Below are positions 31,723 to 39,986 of a stretch of DNA of 64,000 bases, piece by piece. The stretch lies in IMG/VR virus record IMGVR_UViG_3300047510_001256, positions 80,688-144,687 of that record; one strand, written 5' to 3'. The translations under genes and the position numbers were made by a program. Source of the stretch: a virus. Within the stretch, counting starts at the first letter, position 1; the number at the start of each line of letters is the position of its first letter. A model generated the notes under the pieces. It saw only the letters and a list, made by a program, of their open reading frames with translations, did not search any database and was not told the DNA's origin.

Positions 31723-33105
31723 TTAATAAAATTCAGAAAATTTACTTATCCTGTTCTTGTTGTCAAAGACTCCAACATTCGCATCCTCTTCTAGGAAATC
31801 AAGATCAGATGCTAGGTCGCTGTCATCTCCAACATTATAGAGCTTCATCTTCGCTCTGTCAATACCCACTTTGAACTTTCGTTTGTCTGTGGGATCGTTG
31901 TATCTGTTCTTCAACTGCTTCACCATGATGGTGCCTTCCTGTTCTAATTCCTCTGTGGAGATTAAAGCAAACATAAAGTCAGCAGTAGCAGGAAGACCGA
32001 ATGATTCGGAAGTGTCAGTCAGTTCCAGATCAGTATTACCAAATCCAGAACGAGTTGTCTGTGTAGCAGAGACCAAAGGCACCTCATACTTCACAGCAAG
32101 ACCACGAAGTTCTTCAGCAATAGACTTCACGAAAGTGTAAGAGTTCACAATGGAACCTTTGAGTCTTGCTGAGTTACAGATGTTGAGATAGTCAACAAAG
32201 ATGATATCCGGTTTGAATTCTTTCTTAAGAGAAAGTTCATTCAGCAATGCTTGGAAGTGTCCAGCATGTGCTGATGCTGTTGGATACTCTTTGATGATCA
32301 ATCTACCACGAGTCTTGCGACTCAGTTCTTCAACAGAACTTTTGAAACGATGCTCAGGAATGCTCACCAGATCCTTGATGTTAGTGTCAAGAAGGTGGGC
32401 GTCAATCCGTTCAGCAATCTTTTCCTCTGCCATCTCTAGAGTGATGTAGAGGACGTTGTAACCATCCATCAAACACGATCCTGCCATGTGGCACATGAAC
32501 AGAGATTTACCAACACCAGTGCCAGCAAGGGCAATGTTCAGTGTCTTCTTAGGCAGTCCACCTTTAGTGATGTAATTAAAGGTGTCAAGATCAAAGGCGA
32601 TCTTCTCTTCTGTTTGATGATAGAAGTTGTATCGTTGATCAATACAATCTAGATAGTCGTGTCCGATGTGTTCATCAAACGATACTCCCAGGGCCTCTTG
32701 TAGGATACTTGGGATCGCATCCTTTGATAGTTTTTTATCACTTCCTTCCGCGATCTTGACTGACTTGAGTAAAGCATTGTAGATTGCTCGCTCCTGACAC
32801 CATTTCTCTGTGGCATCAACGAGCCAGGAATAATCAATCTCAGTATCCGAGAATGCCTTGACCATCTCCACAGAGTTTTTAAGATCGTCTTCAAAGACAT
32901 CTTTACGAGAGTTAAGTTGAAGAATGACAACTTCTTTCGTCGGGATCTTGTCGTATTTGGTAGAGAAATCATAGATCTCTTCATAGATAAATTTTTCAAC
33001 TTGTTCAGCAAAATAGTCTGGTTTGATATGAGGAATGACTTTACGATAGTATACGGGATCATTCAGCAAGTTGCGAAGAATCGTATTCTCAAGTCGTTCA
33101 CTCAT
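31723..33105 (-). CDS. 41: Replicative DNA helicase gp41 (460 aa)
   Basis: A DnaB/RecA-type helicase with a helical N-terminal domain. Walker A is ALAGTGVGKSLF (about residue 190), Walker B the DIIFVDYLNI segment, and SATQTTRSGFGN and VKQLKNRYND correspond to the later motifs. It unwinds the fork and pairs with primase gp61. Of two close ATGs, the one at 33105 has GGAG at 9-bp spacing. It overlaps the uvsX stop. Its 3' end holds the mazG promoter. Confidence 0.95.
   Translation of the reverse strand: MSERLENTILRNLLNDPVYYRKVIPHIKPDYFAEQVEKFIYEEIYDFSTKYDKIPTKEVVILQLNSRKDVFEDDLKNSVEMVKAFSDTEIDYSWLVDATEKWCQERAIYNALLKSVKIAEGSDKKLSKDAIPSILQEALGVSFDEHIGHDYLDCIDQRYNFYHQTEEKIAFDLDTFNYITKGGLPKKTLNIALAGTGVGKSLFMCHMAGSCLMDGYNVLYITLEMAEEKIAERIDAHLLDTNIKDLVSIPEHRFKSSVEELSRKTRGRLIIKEYPTASAHAGHFQALLNELSLKKEFKPDIIFVDYLNICNSARLKGSIVNSYTFVKSIAEELRGLAVKYEVPLVSATQTTRSGFGNTDLELTDTSESFGLPATADFMFALISTEELEQEGTIMVKQLKNRYNDPTDKRKFKVGIDRAKMKLYNVGDDSDLASDLDFLEEDANVGVFDNKNRISKFSEFY
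31834..31862 (-). promoter_or_regulatory. Perfect-consensus sigma70 promoter inside gp41, upstream of mazG
   Basis: TTGACA (31857-31862), 17 bp, TATAAT (31834-31839), all 12 bases consensus, fully inside the gp41 coding region and about 114 bp before the mazG start. Confidence 0.75.
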
Positions 33106-34105
33106 CGTCATCTACTCCATACTTAAATTGTTTTGAGATCGCAGTATCAATCTGTTCCAGGACTTCAGGTGTGAAGAACTTTTCAGGATCCTTCATGATC
33201 TCCTTACCCCAGAACTTCTTGCCATCAATCTCGTAGCGACCACCACTGCTGGGCCACGGAGCATAGTCTAGCAGACCATGATACCTTTGTAAACCCCTTG
33301 CGTCAAAGAAGAGTTGGACCTCTGCCTTGGATCCTTCCTTTGTCAGACGGGACTTTTTCGCCTCGCATTTAATAATGTTTCCGACATGTTCTGTTCCATC
33401 TTTCTCTTTCTTCTTTGATAAGAAGATAATAGTAGAAGAGGCATACTTAAGACCGCTACCACCGCCCATCTCTTTAGTAGGAACATAGGAACCAATTACA
33501 TCGTAGGTGTGATTTGTCATTAACATGGGGATACCTGCCTTACCAAGTTTCATTGTAAGAACTCGGAAGGTAGATTTTACAATCTGTGACTTGGTGAAGT
33601 CTCTAGCTTCACTGCCTTTGATTGCGTCATCAACTTCTTTCTGAGTTGGCAGATTGCCTAGACTATCTAGGACAAACATCATGGGTTTCTTTTCATCTTG
33701 CTTCAGATAGTTCTCAACAATTTTGATTGAGACCTCACGGAATTCTTGAATAGTTTCTACAGGATATAGTAATACGCGAGAAGTATCAATACCTCTAGAC
33801 TCAAACATGTCACTGGAAATAGCAGACTCGCTTTCAAAATAAACGACCATGCCATCAGGATTACTATCAAGGAAATACCTAACGACACTAAGACAAAAAT
33901 AAGTCTTCCCAACGCCGCTCTCTCCTGCCAAAGCGGTGATCTTGTTTGAAGGAATGCCTCCAAAAATTGAACCACTAACGATGGCATTGAGCATGTAAGA
34001 ACCAGTATCAACGAAACCGCTGATGTCGCCAGCAGCAACTCCATCGGATACGAATCCAACATATTCATTTTTACTTTCTTTGACTATTTGATTTAAGAAT
34101 TCCAT
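33098..34105 (-). CDS. uvsX: Recombinase UvsX, RecA-like (335 aa)
   Basis: RecA/UvsX core with Walker A GESGVGKTYF (about residues 67-76), Walker B MMFVLDSLGNLP, and the DNA-binding loop with GSGLKYASSTIIFL. It polymerises on single-stranded DNA and carries out strand exchange for recombination-dependent replication. Its helper UvsY is at 51579-52052. It lies 2 bp after gp43 and overlaps gp41, so the three replication proteins share a transcript. Confidence 0.95.
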   Translation of the reverse strand: MEFLNQIVKESKNEYVGFVSDGVAAGDISGFVDTGSYMLNAIVSGSIFGGIPSNKITALAGESGVGKTYFCLSVVRYFLDSNPDGMVVYFESESAISSDMFESRGIDTSRVLLYPVETIQEFREVSIKIVENYLKQDEKKPMMFVLDSLGNLPTQKEVDDAIKGSEARDFTKSQIVKSTFRVLTMKLGKAGIPMLMTNHTYDVIGSYVPTKEMGGGSGLKYASSTIIFLSKKKEKDGTEHVGNIIKCEAKKSRLTKEGSKAEVQLFFDARGLQRYHGLLDYAPWPSSGGRYEIDGKKFWGKEIMKDPEKFFTPEVLEQIDTAISKQFKYGVDDDE

Positions 34106-34107
34106 AT

Positions 34108-36609
34108 TTAAAAGAAGCTAAGAACAGAAGTTGTTTTTTCAGATTTCCACCCAATACATTCTAGCACATTCTGAACTGGTTTGAGAAACTTCTTCTCAAA
34201 TTGTAGGGAGTAGTCAACATACTTCTCAAGATTAAACTCCTTTGGAATCTCACCAAAGAAAGCAATCACTGCTTCACCAATTGGATTTGGATCTTTAAGA
34301 TAAACGTATTTGACTTTCTCACCCTCTTGGATGGATTGGTATTTGTATTCAATTTTATGTTTTTTAAGAAGGTAATTATAGATCAGAGATCCCTTGACGG
34401 CAATTGGTGTGCCAGTCTTCTCACCTTTCTTGTAGATTGTATAAGGACTACGATACTTTGCCAGATTATTTACGCCGCTAGGAGTAGCAATCGCAGCATA
34501 GTTTTGTGTCTTGGTATCCTTCTTGACTTCAGCAATGTAATCAATCAGATCTTCATTTGTTTTGTTGATGATGATCTGATATGCCTGATACAATTTGTCT
34601 CTGAAGTATTGTGGAGTTGAGGATCGTGCGGTCTCAAGACCACAGATCTTCAGTTTAGGTTGCTTGTATCTAACACCCTCGCTGTCCCATACATTCAAGG
34701 CATAGCGTTTCTTGGCAGTCCAGAATCCGCGACTAGCGATGTTCTCTCGCTTCATCTTCATCTTCTGTTCGTATGCGTTCACATACTCTGCCAGCGTTTG
34801 GTAAGAACTTTCAATAAAAGGTTCAAGTTCCATCGCACACACCTTGTCAAGGAAATTAACAATTTCCTCATCAGTTTTTTCTCTTCCTTGGAGTATACAT
34901 TTGACAAAAGGACCAAGGTTAAGATACATGGAATCAGTATCCATAGCAACGACATAATCTTCTCCATCAGTTTTGAGAATCTTATTGAGATGTGCGTTCA
35001 TACACTTCTCAATCCAGCGAATAGAAAGCTGACCAGACAAAGTAATTGCTTCAGCAATCTCCAGCATATAATAGCGGAAGTGCTGGTTTCCAATCGCACC
35101 ATAGGCAGAGTTGAGTGAGATCTTCTTTGCCATCTGAATGTTATTGTAGCGAGCAATATCTTTCATCAACTGAATTGTTGGTGTCTTTTCATATTGCTTC
35201 TTTGCCTCAAGCATCTTCTTCTTATAGATCACACGCTCATCATACATCTTCTTCATCATCTTAGGGAGAAACCCTTGCTTGGTTGTATCGTAATACGTTC
35301 CATTGGCGCAGAGAGTTTTATCCTCAAGATCAGAAAGATTCAGTTCTTGATTAAGCAGTTTGTCTACATTGACAGAAGGATGACGCTGTGGCAGTAGAGT
35401 CTCTGGGGAAAGATTATACTGCATGATCAAGTGAGGATACAGAGAGTTAAGGTCAAAGGAAATTACCCAGTCATAAATGCCGGGAATAGGTTCCTTGACA
35501 TATGCTCCAGCATACTTCTTGTCTTTCTCTGATTCAGACTTAGGTGGAATGGCAACTTTATTCTTCAGCAATTCAATGTAAATGTAGTTGTCCCACATAC
35601 GAACCTGCGAGAATACATCCTCAAAGTTTACCTTTGCGTCGTATGCCATAGTGAACGCAAGGTCAAGAAGCTTCATCTTGTCATCAAGTTGATCAACAAG
35701 GCGAACGTCATGAATGTTATATTCAATAAACTTCTGCCAGTCTTTGGTATAGAACTCTTTGAACGTATCGTATTCAGAGTGATCTAGTTTTGTAGCACCA
35801 AGTTCCACAAAGCAGATGTGATTCAAAGCATATGATTCTTGATTAGTATAAGTAAACTTTTTGTAAAGTTGAATGTAATCAAGAATAGACATGCCAAGAA
35901 TATCACATGCTGTCTGCTCTTTATTATTGATTTCAATCTTGCGAGTTGAAACAAGTCTCCACGGCGAAAGCATCCGAAGATACTTGTCACCAAGAATTCT
36001 AGTAATACGATTGGCGATGTAGGGCATGTCAAAGAACTCTACGTTCCAACCTGTGATCACATCAGGATAATTCTCTACCCACCAGTGAACAAAGTTGGTG
36101 AGCATTGCCTGCTCATCTTTGAAATGTAGATAATCTACATCGTCAAACTTATTGTCAAATGGTTTTGCTCCCCAGACAGTGATGCGACCACTATAAGAGT
36201 CCTTCAAACTAATGGACAGGATTGCTTGGTCTGCTGTTTCAATATCTGGGAAACCATTTTCTGCTGCTGTCTCAATGTCAATATTAAATACACGGATCAG
36301 AGAAGCATCGTATTTAATCTCATCCTCAGGATGTTCCTCGGCAATGTATTGATAGAGATAGCGTGTGTTTCCATAGACGGGAACATCTGTTTTAGAACAA
36401 CGCTTTACAAAGTCCTTTGCTTCCTCAATAGATCCTTGAGGAACAGGGGAAATGAGTTCACCTTGTAATGTTTTCCACTCGGAATAATTACGCGATTTGA
36501 TATAGAGAGTAGGGGCAAAAGGAACCTTCTCAGTAATCCTCTTCCCCCCCTGATACCCCACCACCAGCAGGCGGTTCCCCGCCTGTTCTATCTTCGTGTA
36601 AAACTTCAT
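34108..36609 (-). CDS. 43: DNA polymerase gp43, family B (833 aa)
   Basis: The 3'-5' exonuclease motifs are visible (RVFNIDIETAAENGFPD with DxE; GWNVEFFDMPYIANR). So are polymerase motifs A (SFDLNSLYPHL), B (KKISLNSAYGAIGN) and C (MDTDSMYLN). The C-terminal FF tail suits sliding-clamp binding. The N-terminus MKFYTKIEQAGNR matches the T4 start, which confirms that the gene overlaps the 3' end of the upstream small gene by 80 bp. It replicates phage DNA with the clamp gp45 and loader gp44/62. Confidence 0.97.
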   Translation of the reverse strand: MKFYTKIEQAGNRLLVVGYQGGKRITEKVPFAPTLYIKSRNYSEWKTLQGELISPVPQGSIEEAKDFVKRCSKTDVPVYGNTRYLYQYIAEEHPEDEIKYDASLIRVFNIDIETAAENGFPDIETADQAILSISLKDSYSGRITVWGAKPFDNKFDDVDYLHFKDEQAMLTNFVHWWVENYPDVITGWNVEFFDMPYIANRITRILGDKYLRMLSPWRLVSTRKIEINNKEQTACDILGMSILDYIQLYKKFTYTNQESYALNHICFVELGATKLDHSEYDTFKEFYTKDWQKFIEYNIHDVRLVDQLDDKMKLLDLAFTMAYDAKVNFEDVFSQVRMWDNYIYIELLKNKVAIPPKSESEKDKKYAGAYVKEPIPGIYDWVISFDLNSLYPHLIMQYNLSPETLLPQRHPSVNVDKLLNQELNLSDLEDKTLCANGTYYDTTKQGFLPKMMKKMYDERVIYKKKMLEAKKQYEKTPTIQLMKDIARYNNIQMAKKISLNSAYGAIGNQHFRYYMLEIAEAITLSGQLSIRWIEKCMNAHLNKILKTDGEDYVVAMDTDSMYLNLGPFVKCILQGREKTDEEIVNFLDKVCAMELEPFIESSYQTLAEYVNAYEQKMKMKRENIASRGFWTAKKRYALNVWDSEGVRYKQPKLKICGLETARSSTPQYFRDKLYQAYQIIINKTNEDLIDYIAEVKKDTKTQNYAAIATPSGVNNLAKYRSPYTIYKKGEKTGTPIAVKGSLIYNYLLKKHKIEYKYQSIQEGEKVKYVYLKDPNPIGEAVIAFFGEIPKEFNLEKYVDYSLQFEKKFLKPVQNVLECIGWKSEKTTSVLSFF

Positions 36610-36850
36610 GATATGTAAGATACGCTGCTTTTAACTCTGGACCCGGTTCTATCATAGTATCACAATCCATGAACCGGATGGCGCATTGTGACACTTGGTA
36701 ATCTGGTATGTATCTCACCAGTTCTTGATCTTTGACAATCATTGGAGACTTCAGCAGAAGATCTGGATCACCAATTTCGGTTTCCAATTCTTCTGCCTCA
36801 GCTATGATCCAATCACTCTTCAGTTTCAGCAGGAGTATCAGTTGACTCAT
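36530..36850 (-). CDS. Sm-like small hypothetical protein (106 aa)
   Basis: From MSQLILLLKLKSDWIIAEAE the first 50 residues (LKSPMIVKDQELVRYI) follow the strand pattern of small Sm-like barrels seen in other proteins of this window. The C-terminus is Gly/Pro/Glu low complexity (GGEPPAGGGVSGGEEDY) and is encoded in the 80 bp shared with gp43. It overlaps the upstream gene by 38 bp. The function is unknown; RNA or protein binding is a guess from fold resemblance. Confidence 0.7.
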   Translation of the reverse strand: MSQLILLLKLKSDWIIAEAEELETEIGDPDLLLKSPMIVKDQELVRYIPDYQVSQCAIRFMDCDTMIEPGPELKAAYLTYHEVLHEDRTGGEPPAGGGVSGGEEDY

Positions 36851-37184
36851 CTTCGGGGATCTCATCTACAATATCGACAGAATTAAAGTATTCAATTTTT
36901 TCAGCAAAGGCAGCATCAAGATTTGGATCTGGTGCTGTAACACAAACAACCGCATCATAAGGAACTCGGAAAACTCTGTCGAGAGTAAATGGATTCCAAC
37001 GAGCAAATCTTACCTTACTTCTATCAGCAGGATCTTCAGCTTCAGGATTTTCGTAAAGCTCTAGAGCAAAAGGATCACTCAATTGAAGACCAACTCCTTT
37101 TCTATCATCTCCTTCGCCTTGATAAATTTCGCGCACTTCACAGATAATATTCTGTCCAGTTTTCAACGTAACAATGGATGCCAT
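36813..37184 (-). CDS. Sm-like small hypothetical protein (123 aa)
   Basis: MASIVTLKTGQNIICEVREI and SDPFALELYENPE resemble an Sm-type beta-barrel core (TG-x-x-I-x-x-x-V). The acidic C-terminal tail ends DESTDTPAETEE. ATG 37184 is chosen over a TTG 12 bp upstream that lies too close to GAGG. It is the first gene behind the interlocked promoter at 37208. The conserved family is not characterised. Confidence 0.72.
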   Translation of the reverse strand: MASIVTLKTGQNIICEVREIYQGEGDDRKGVGLQLSDPFALELYENPEAEDPADRSKVRFARWNPFTLDRVFRVPYDAVVCVTAPDPNLDAAFAEKIEYFNSVDIVDEIPEDESTDTPAETEE

Positions 37185-37207
37185 AATAGTATTCAAACCT
37201 CTTAATT

Positions 37208-37236
37208 AGTATAGCAAAAAATATGGGGGGCGTCAA
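37208..37236 (-). promoter_or_regulatory. Sigma70-type promoter with -35 in a terminator loop
   Basis: TTGACG (37231-37236), 17 bp, TATACT (37208-37213). The bases TTGAC are exactly the loop of the hsp20 terminator hairpin. The spacer consists of the 3' stem arm plus the T run. It drives the Sm-like genes and probably gp43 onwards. Confidence 0.75.
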
Positions 37237-37243
37237 GCCCCCC
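37216..37243 (-). terminator. Rho-independent terminator after hsp20
   Basis: GGGGGGC-TTGAC-GCCCCCC on the minus strand, then ATATTTTTT. A 7-bp GC-only stem, 9 bp after the hsp20 stop. It is interlocked with the promoter 37208-37236. Confidence 0.85.
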
Positions 37244-37252
37244 TGAGTTTAT

Positions 37253-37687
37253 TTAGAACCAGTCTTTTCTTTTGTGATGATCAGGAACAATCTTACCCAA
37301 CATGATTGTTAAGAGCCCATCCTCAAATTCAACTGATCTAACTTCCGTTTCATCTGTGAGGGTCCAAGATCTGGTGAAAGATCTTTGAGCCATTCCTCTG
37401 TGGATAAACGTTGTGTCTGTTTCTCTGTCTTCTTTTTGTCCTTCCACGAATAGTTTTCCATCTTGGGTATACACGTTAACTTCTTTTTTCTTAAATCCAG
37501 CCAACGCAATCTCAAGTCTAGACTCTACATTACTAATTTCAATGTGATTGTATGGTGGATAGTTGGATGACGTTTCGTGAAGAGTGAAAATTCTATTGAA
37601 GTATTCGTCCATACCGATGGTATTTTTCGTGATCTTATCCATGAGGACAGGAAGATCATTAGCAGTATAACGCATTAAAGTGTTCAT
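37253..37687 (-). CDS. hsp20: Small heat-shock protein Hsp20 (144 aa)
   Basis: Alpha-crystallin domain: HIEISNVESRLEIALAGFKK, VNVYTQDGKLFVEGQK, and the final strand FEDGLLTIMLGKIVP. A helical N-terminus and short tail flank it. It probably acts as an ATP-independent chaperone during infection; hsp20 is a cyanomyovirus core gene. AAGGAG 9 bp before ATG 37687 fixes the start; the longer frame would cover the leader. It has its own promoter and terminator, so it is a one-gene unit. Confidence 0.94.
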   Translation of the reverse strand: MNTLMRYTANDLPVLMDKITKNTIGMDEYFNRIFTLHETSSNYPPYNHIEISNVESRLEIALAGFKKKEVNVYTQDGKLFVEGQKEDRETDTTFIHRGMAQRSFTRSWTLTDETEVRSVEFEDGLLTIMLGKIVPDHHKRKDWF

Positions 37688-37783
37688 TGTTTTTTTTCTC
37701 CTTGATAAGCGAGTGTGTGAATTAGGATCCCTAAGGCATCCGTAGCGTATGGGGGGTGATACCACCTCTCTCCCATCACTACT

Positions 37784-37812
37784 AATTTATCACACTTTTC
37801 AAATTTTCACAA
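37784..37812 (-). promoter_or_regulatory. Sigma70-type promoter for hsp20, with structured leader
   Basis: TTGTGA (37807-37812), 17 bp, TAAATT (37784-37789). The leader of about 90 nt to the hsp20 start can fold (ATGGG with CCCAT, GGTG with CACC, near 37745-37777). No gene is seen in the 166-bp gap. Confidence 0.6.
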
Positions 37813-37853
37813 CCACTGAAAATTACGGATTACTGAAAAATTTAGTTCGGTTC

Positions 37854-38270
37854 TCACTTCTTACGTCCAATATTATACTTAGACTCAAGAGACCACTCAT
37901 CCTTTTCCTTGAATGCCAACACCTTAATTTGATTCAATGGTGCCAGATCTCCAATTCTTTCTTCTTGAACAACGCTGATCAATCCCCAGTCTGAAAGAAG
38001 TTTGGCAATACGATTCCTTCTTTGAACATCATTCAAAGAGAGATTAGTTTTCTTGCCATCCAGAGCAAAGAGTTCTTTAAAATGAACAATGTAGTATCTA
38101 CCCTGCTTGTGTAGGATGTGGCAAGATTGATAGAGTTTTCTTTCTTTACGAGAGGCAACGCCAATGCGAGTGAGAGTTTCTCTTACTTTTAGAAAATCAT
38201 CTGGTTCGGTAAGAACAACCTCCACCATATCAGTAGGTTCCCATTTCACTTCGGTAATTTCAGCAGTCAT
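37854..38270 (-). CDS. regA: Translational repressor RegA (138 aa)
   Basis: The sequence EITEVKWEPTDMVEVVLTEP, RETLTRIGVASRKERKLYQS and HILHKQGRYYIVHFKELFAL aligns with T4 RegA throughout its length. RegA binds AU-rich ribosome-binding sites of early phage mRNAs and shuts off their translation. The start overlaps gp62 (ATGA), as in T4 where regA follows 62. Confidence 0.93.
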   Translation of the reverse strand: MTAEITEVKWEPTDMVEVVLTEPDDFLKVRETLTRIGVASRKERKLYQSCHILHKQGRYYIVHFKELFALDGKKTNLSLNDVQRRNRIAKLLSDWGLISVVQEERIGDLAPLNQIKVLAFKEKDEWSLESKYNIGRKK

Positions 38271-38653
38271 TTCATTCCACCTTTATACAATAATTGTCTT
38301 ATCTTATCTAGTTGATCTACTGTGAGAATTCTCAGTGCGTCAAGTGCCTTATCGTCATTATAACCATAATACTCCTTGACTAATTCAAGATGCTCAAGAG
38401 ATTGCTTTTTCAACCAAGGAGAGAATCTCTTTCTTGGTTTCAAAGTATTTATAAGGAAATCATACTGCATCTTCTTAGGAAGTTGATGATGCTTATTCAT
38501 TTCATTTGCATACATCACAGCATCCATGTGACCAGACAAACATTTATTAATAATATATGGAGGATAGGCACTGATAGCCTCAGTGTCATCCCCCATGATA
38601 TCTTTCTTAGATTGATTGATGGAATATAAGTAATCTTTTAATTCAGGTTTCAT
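38267..38653 (-). CDS. 62: Clamp-loader small subunit gp62 (128 aa)
   Basis: MKPELKDYLYSINQSKKDIM, then AYPPYIINKCLSGHMDAVMY and LPKKMQYDFLINTLKPRKRF, matches T4-like gp62. With gp44 it forms the ATPase complex that loads the gp45 ring. The ATG overlaps the preceding small gene by 4 bp. It is shorter than T4 gp62 (187 aa), as is usual in cyanophages. Confidence 0.92.
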   Translation of the reverse strand: MKPELKDYLYSINQSKKDIMGDDTEAISAYPPYIINKCLSGHMDAVMYANEMNKHHQLPKKMQYDFLINTLKPRKRFSPWLKKQSLEHLELVKEYYGYNDDKALDALRILTVDQLDKIRQLLYKGGMK

Positions 38654-38793
38654 TTAAATACGGCAGTGACACCAACAACTTTAGCGGTAGGGTTGCGGGC
38701 AAGTGCTGTCTGACGAGCATCTTGATAGTTTGCTGCTTCAACAATCTCGTCAAAGACTTTACCGGCAACGTAGAGTTGAACTTTAACTTTCAT
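38650..38793 (-). CDS. Small hypothetical protein (47 aa)
   Basis: MKVKVQLYVAGKVFDEIVEA, then ANYQDARQTALARNPTAKV and VGVTAVFK, forms a compact beta-alpha-beta pattern that looks like a conserved cyanophage family. ATG 38793 overlaps the Dam methylase stop. The upstream Met at 38883 lies in Dam coding sequence and is rejected. It is in the gp44-62 operon. The function is unknown. Confidence 0.75.
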   Translation of the reverse strand: MKVKVQLYVAGKVFDEIVEAANYQDARQTALARNPTAKVVGVTAVFK

Positions 38794-39649
38794 AATTAAT
38801 AAGGACGAGTTCCTTTCGGTCTGCTTGATCCATTGTATACGATCCGGTGGACCGCATGGTGTAGGTGTGTGCAAATTCCGCATCTGTCCACCCGCTGCTG
38901 AGGAAGCGGTCTTTGACCTCGTTTGACGAATTGTAACTGATACACATTGGCATGTTGTGATTCAGATTACATTTGCTAGCAAAGTCAACATGATCAAATG
39001 ACTTATGCATTGAACCTTTACGACCATAAAGATTATCTTTAATGTCATAGGGTGGATCCAAATACATGAATGCCTTGCTGTCACAATCCATCAACATGGA
39101 GTAATCCAAGTTTGTAATGTTCCAGTGCTGAATCAATTGAGAATACTCAGGCAGTTTCTCAATACCATTCAAAGAGAAGTTACTGACACTTGCCTGCTCA
39201 GAGAACGAGGAAGATTCAGTCAGTCCAGAGAAAGAACATTTGTTCACAATGTAGAAACGAACAGCGCGTTCAAACTGACCAGTTGCTGGATCGTTCAGAA
39301 TATCTTTTGAAATTTTAAACAAACCACGAGCTGCTTCTGTAGTGTCAGAGGTATTCTTGAAGTGAAGAAGATGTGCTCTCAGTTGCTCAGGAAACTGCTG
39401 GAGAATGGTCCAGAAATCGTAGAGAGGACCATACAGGTCATTGACCCACACAGGCATGTATGGGTAGCGTCTAGAGACCTCTAGGGCAACGCTCCCGCCG
39501 CCCAGGAAGGGTTCCCGATACTCGCGGTAGTCCGACAGGTCAGGGAAGTATTGGAACAGCTTGGAGACCGCCCTAGACTTGCCTCCCGGATACCTGAGGG
39601 GAGTCTTCAGAGATTTGGTAGTCCGCTTGGTTGTATTTAAGGTATTCAT
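38783..39649 (-). CDS. DNA adenine methyltransferase, Dam/D12 class (288 aa)
   Basis: LRYPGGKSRAVSKLFQYF (residues about 18-35, SAM-binding FxGxG equivalent), REPFLGGGSVALEVSRRYP, and FMYLDPPYDIKDNLYGR with the catalytic DPPY motif identify a class-alpha N6-adenine methylase. It methylates phage DNA, probably against restriction or for regulation; the target is not readable. Its first 77 bp overlap the preceding small gene. No partner endonuclease is adjacent. Confidence 0.93.
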   Translation of the reverse strand: MNTLNTTKRTTKSLKTPLRYPGGKSRAVSKLFQYFPDLSDYREYREPFLGGGSVALEVSRRYPYMPVWVNDLYGPLYDFWTILQQFPEQLRAHLLHFKNTSDTTEAARGLFKISKDILNDPATGQFERAVRFYIVNKCSFSGLTESSSFSEQASVSNFSLNGIEKLPEYSQLIQHWNITNLDYSMLMDCDSKAFMYLDPPYDIKDNLYGRKGSMHKSFDHVDFASKCNLNHNMPMCISYNSSNEVKDRFLSSGWTDAEFAHTYTMRSTGSYTMDQADRKELVLINYES

Positions 39650-39800
39650 AAAAAATGTGTTTCATTTCACGTTGGGTCATACCGCAATGTTTTGCTGCGG
39701 CGGGCAATGTCATTCTAGCACGAAACAAAGCTTCGTTTGCTTCTCTCACATTCTGTGGGGTTGTCTTCACAGCATGTTCTTTTAAATGCTCATAGTTCAT
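39573..39800 (-). CDS. Small helical, HTH-like hypothetical protein (75 aa)
   Basis: EANEALFRARMTLPAAAKHC followed by GMTQREMKHIFYEYLKYN resembles a helix-turn-helix of short phage regulators (A-A-x-x-x-G-M-T). The family recurs in cyanophages by my recollection. Its last 77 bp overlap the Dam gene in another frame, with C-terminus SEDSPQVSGRQV. A regulatory role is plausible but unproven. Confidence 0.72.
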   Translation of the reverse strand: MNYEHLKEHAVKTTPQNVREANEALFRARMTLPAAAKHCGMTQREMKHIFYEYLKYNQADYQISEDSPQVSGRQV

Positions 39801-39986
39801 TTACTTTTCATCCATTTCAAAATCTTCAATTTGATCAGCAGAAACTTCATGCTCACCAGCAATTAGATACCAGTGATGACCAGCGCGTTCTCCAAGGTAT
39901 TTCATTTGATCTTCCTCAAAGATATTCTCACGCATCGCTGCTTGAATTTTAAAATGGATTAGTTCTTCTTTAGTAGGGACGTTCAT
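39801..39986 (-). CDS. Small acidic hypothetical protein (61 aa)
   Basis: MNVPTKEELIHFKIQAAMRE, then FEEDQMKYLGERAGHHWYLI, GEHEVSADQIEDFEMDEK. Helical, acidic C-terminus, no membrane segment. The start overlaps the gp44 stop (ATGA) and it abuts the next gene. The function is not recognised. Confidence 0.72.
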   Translation of the reverse strand: MNVPTKEELIHFKIQAAMRENIFEEDQMKYLGERAGHHWYLIAGEHEVSADQIEDFEMDEK

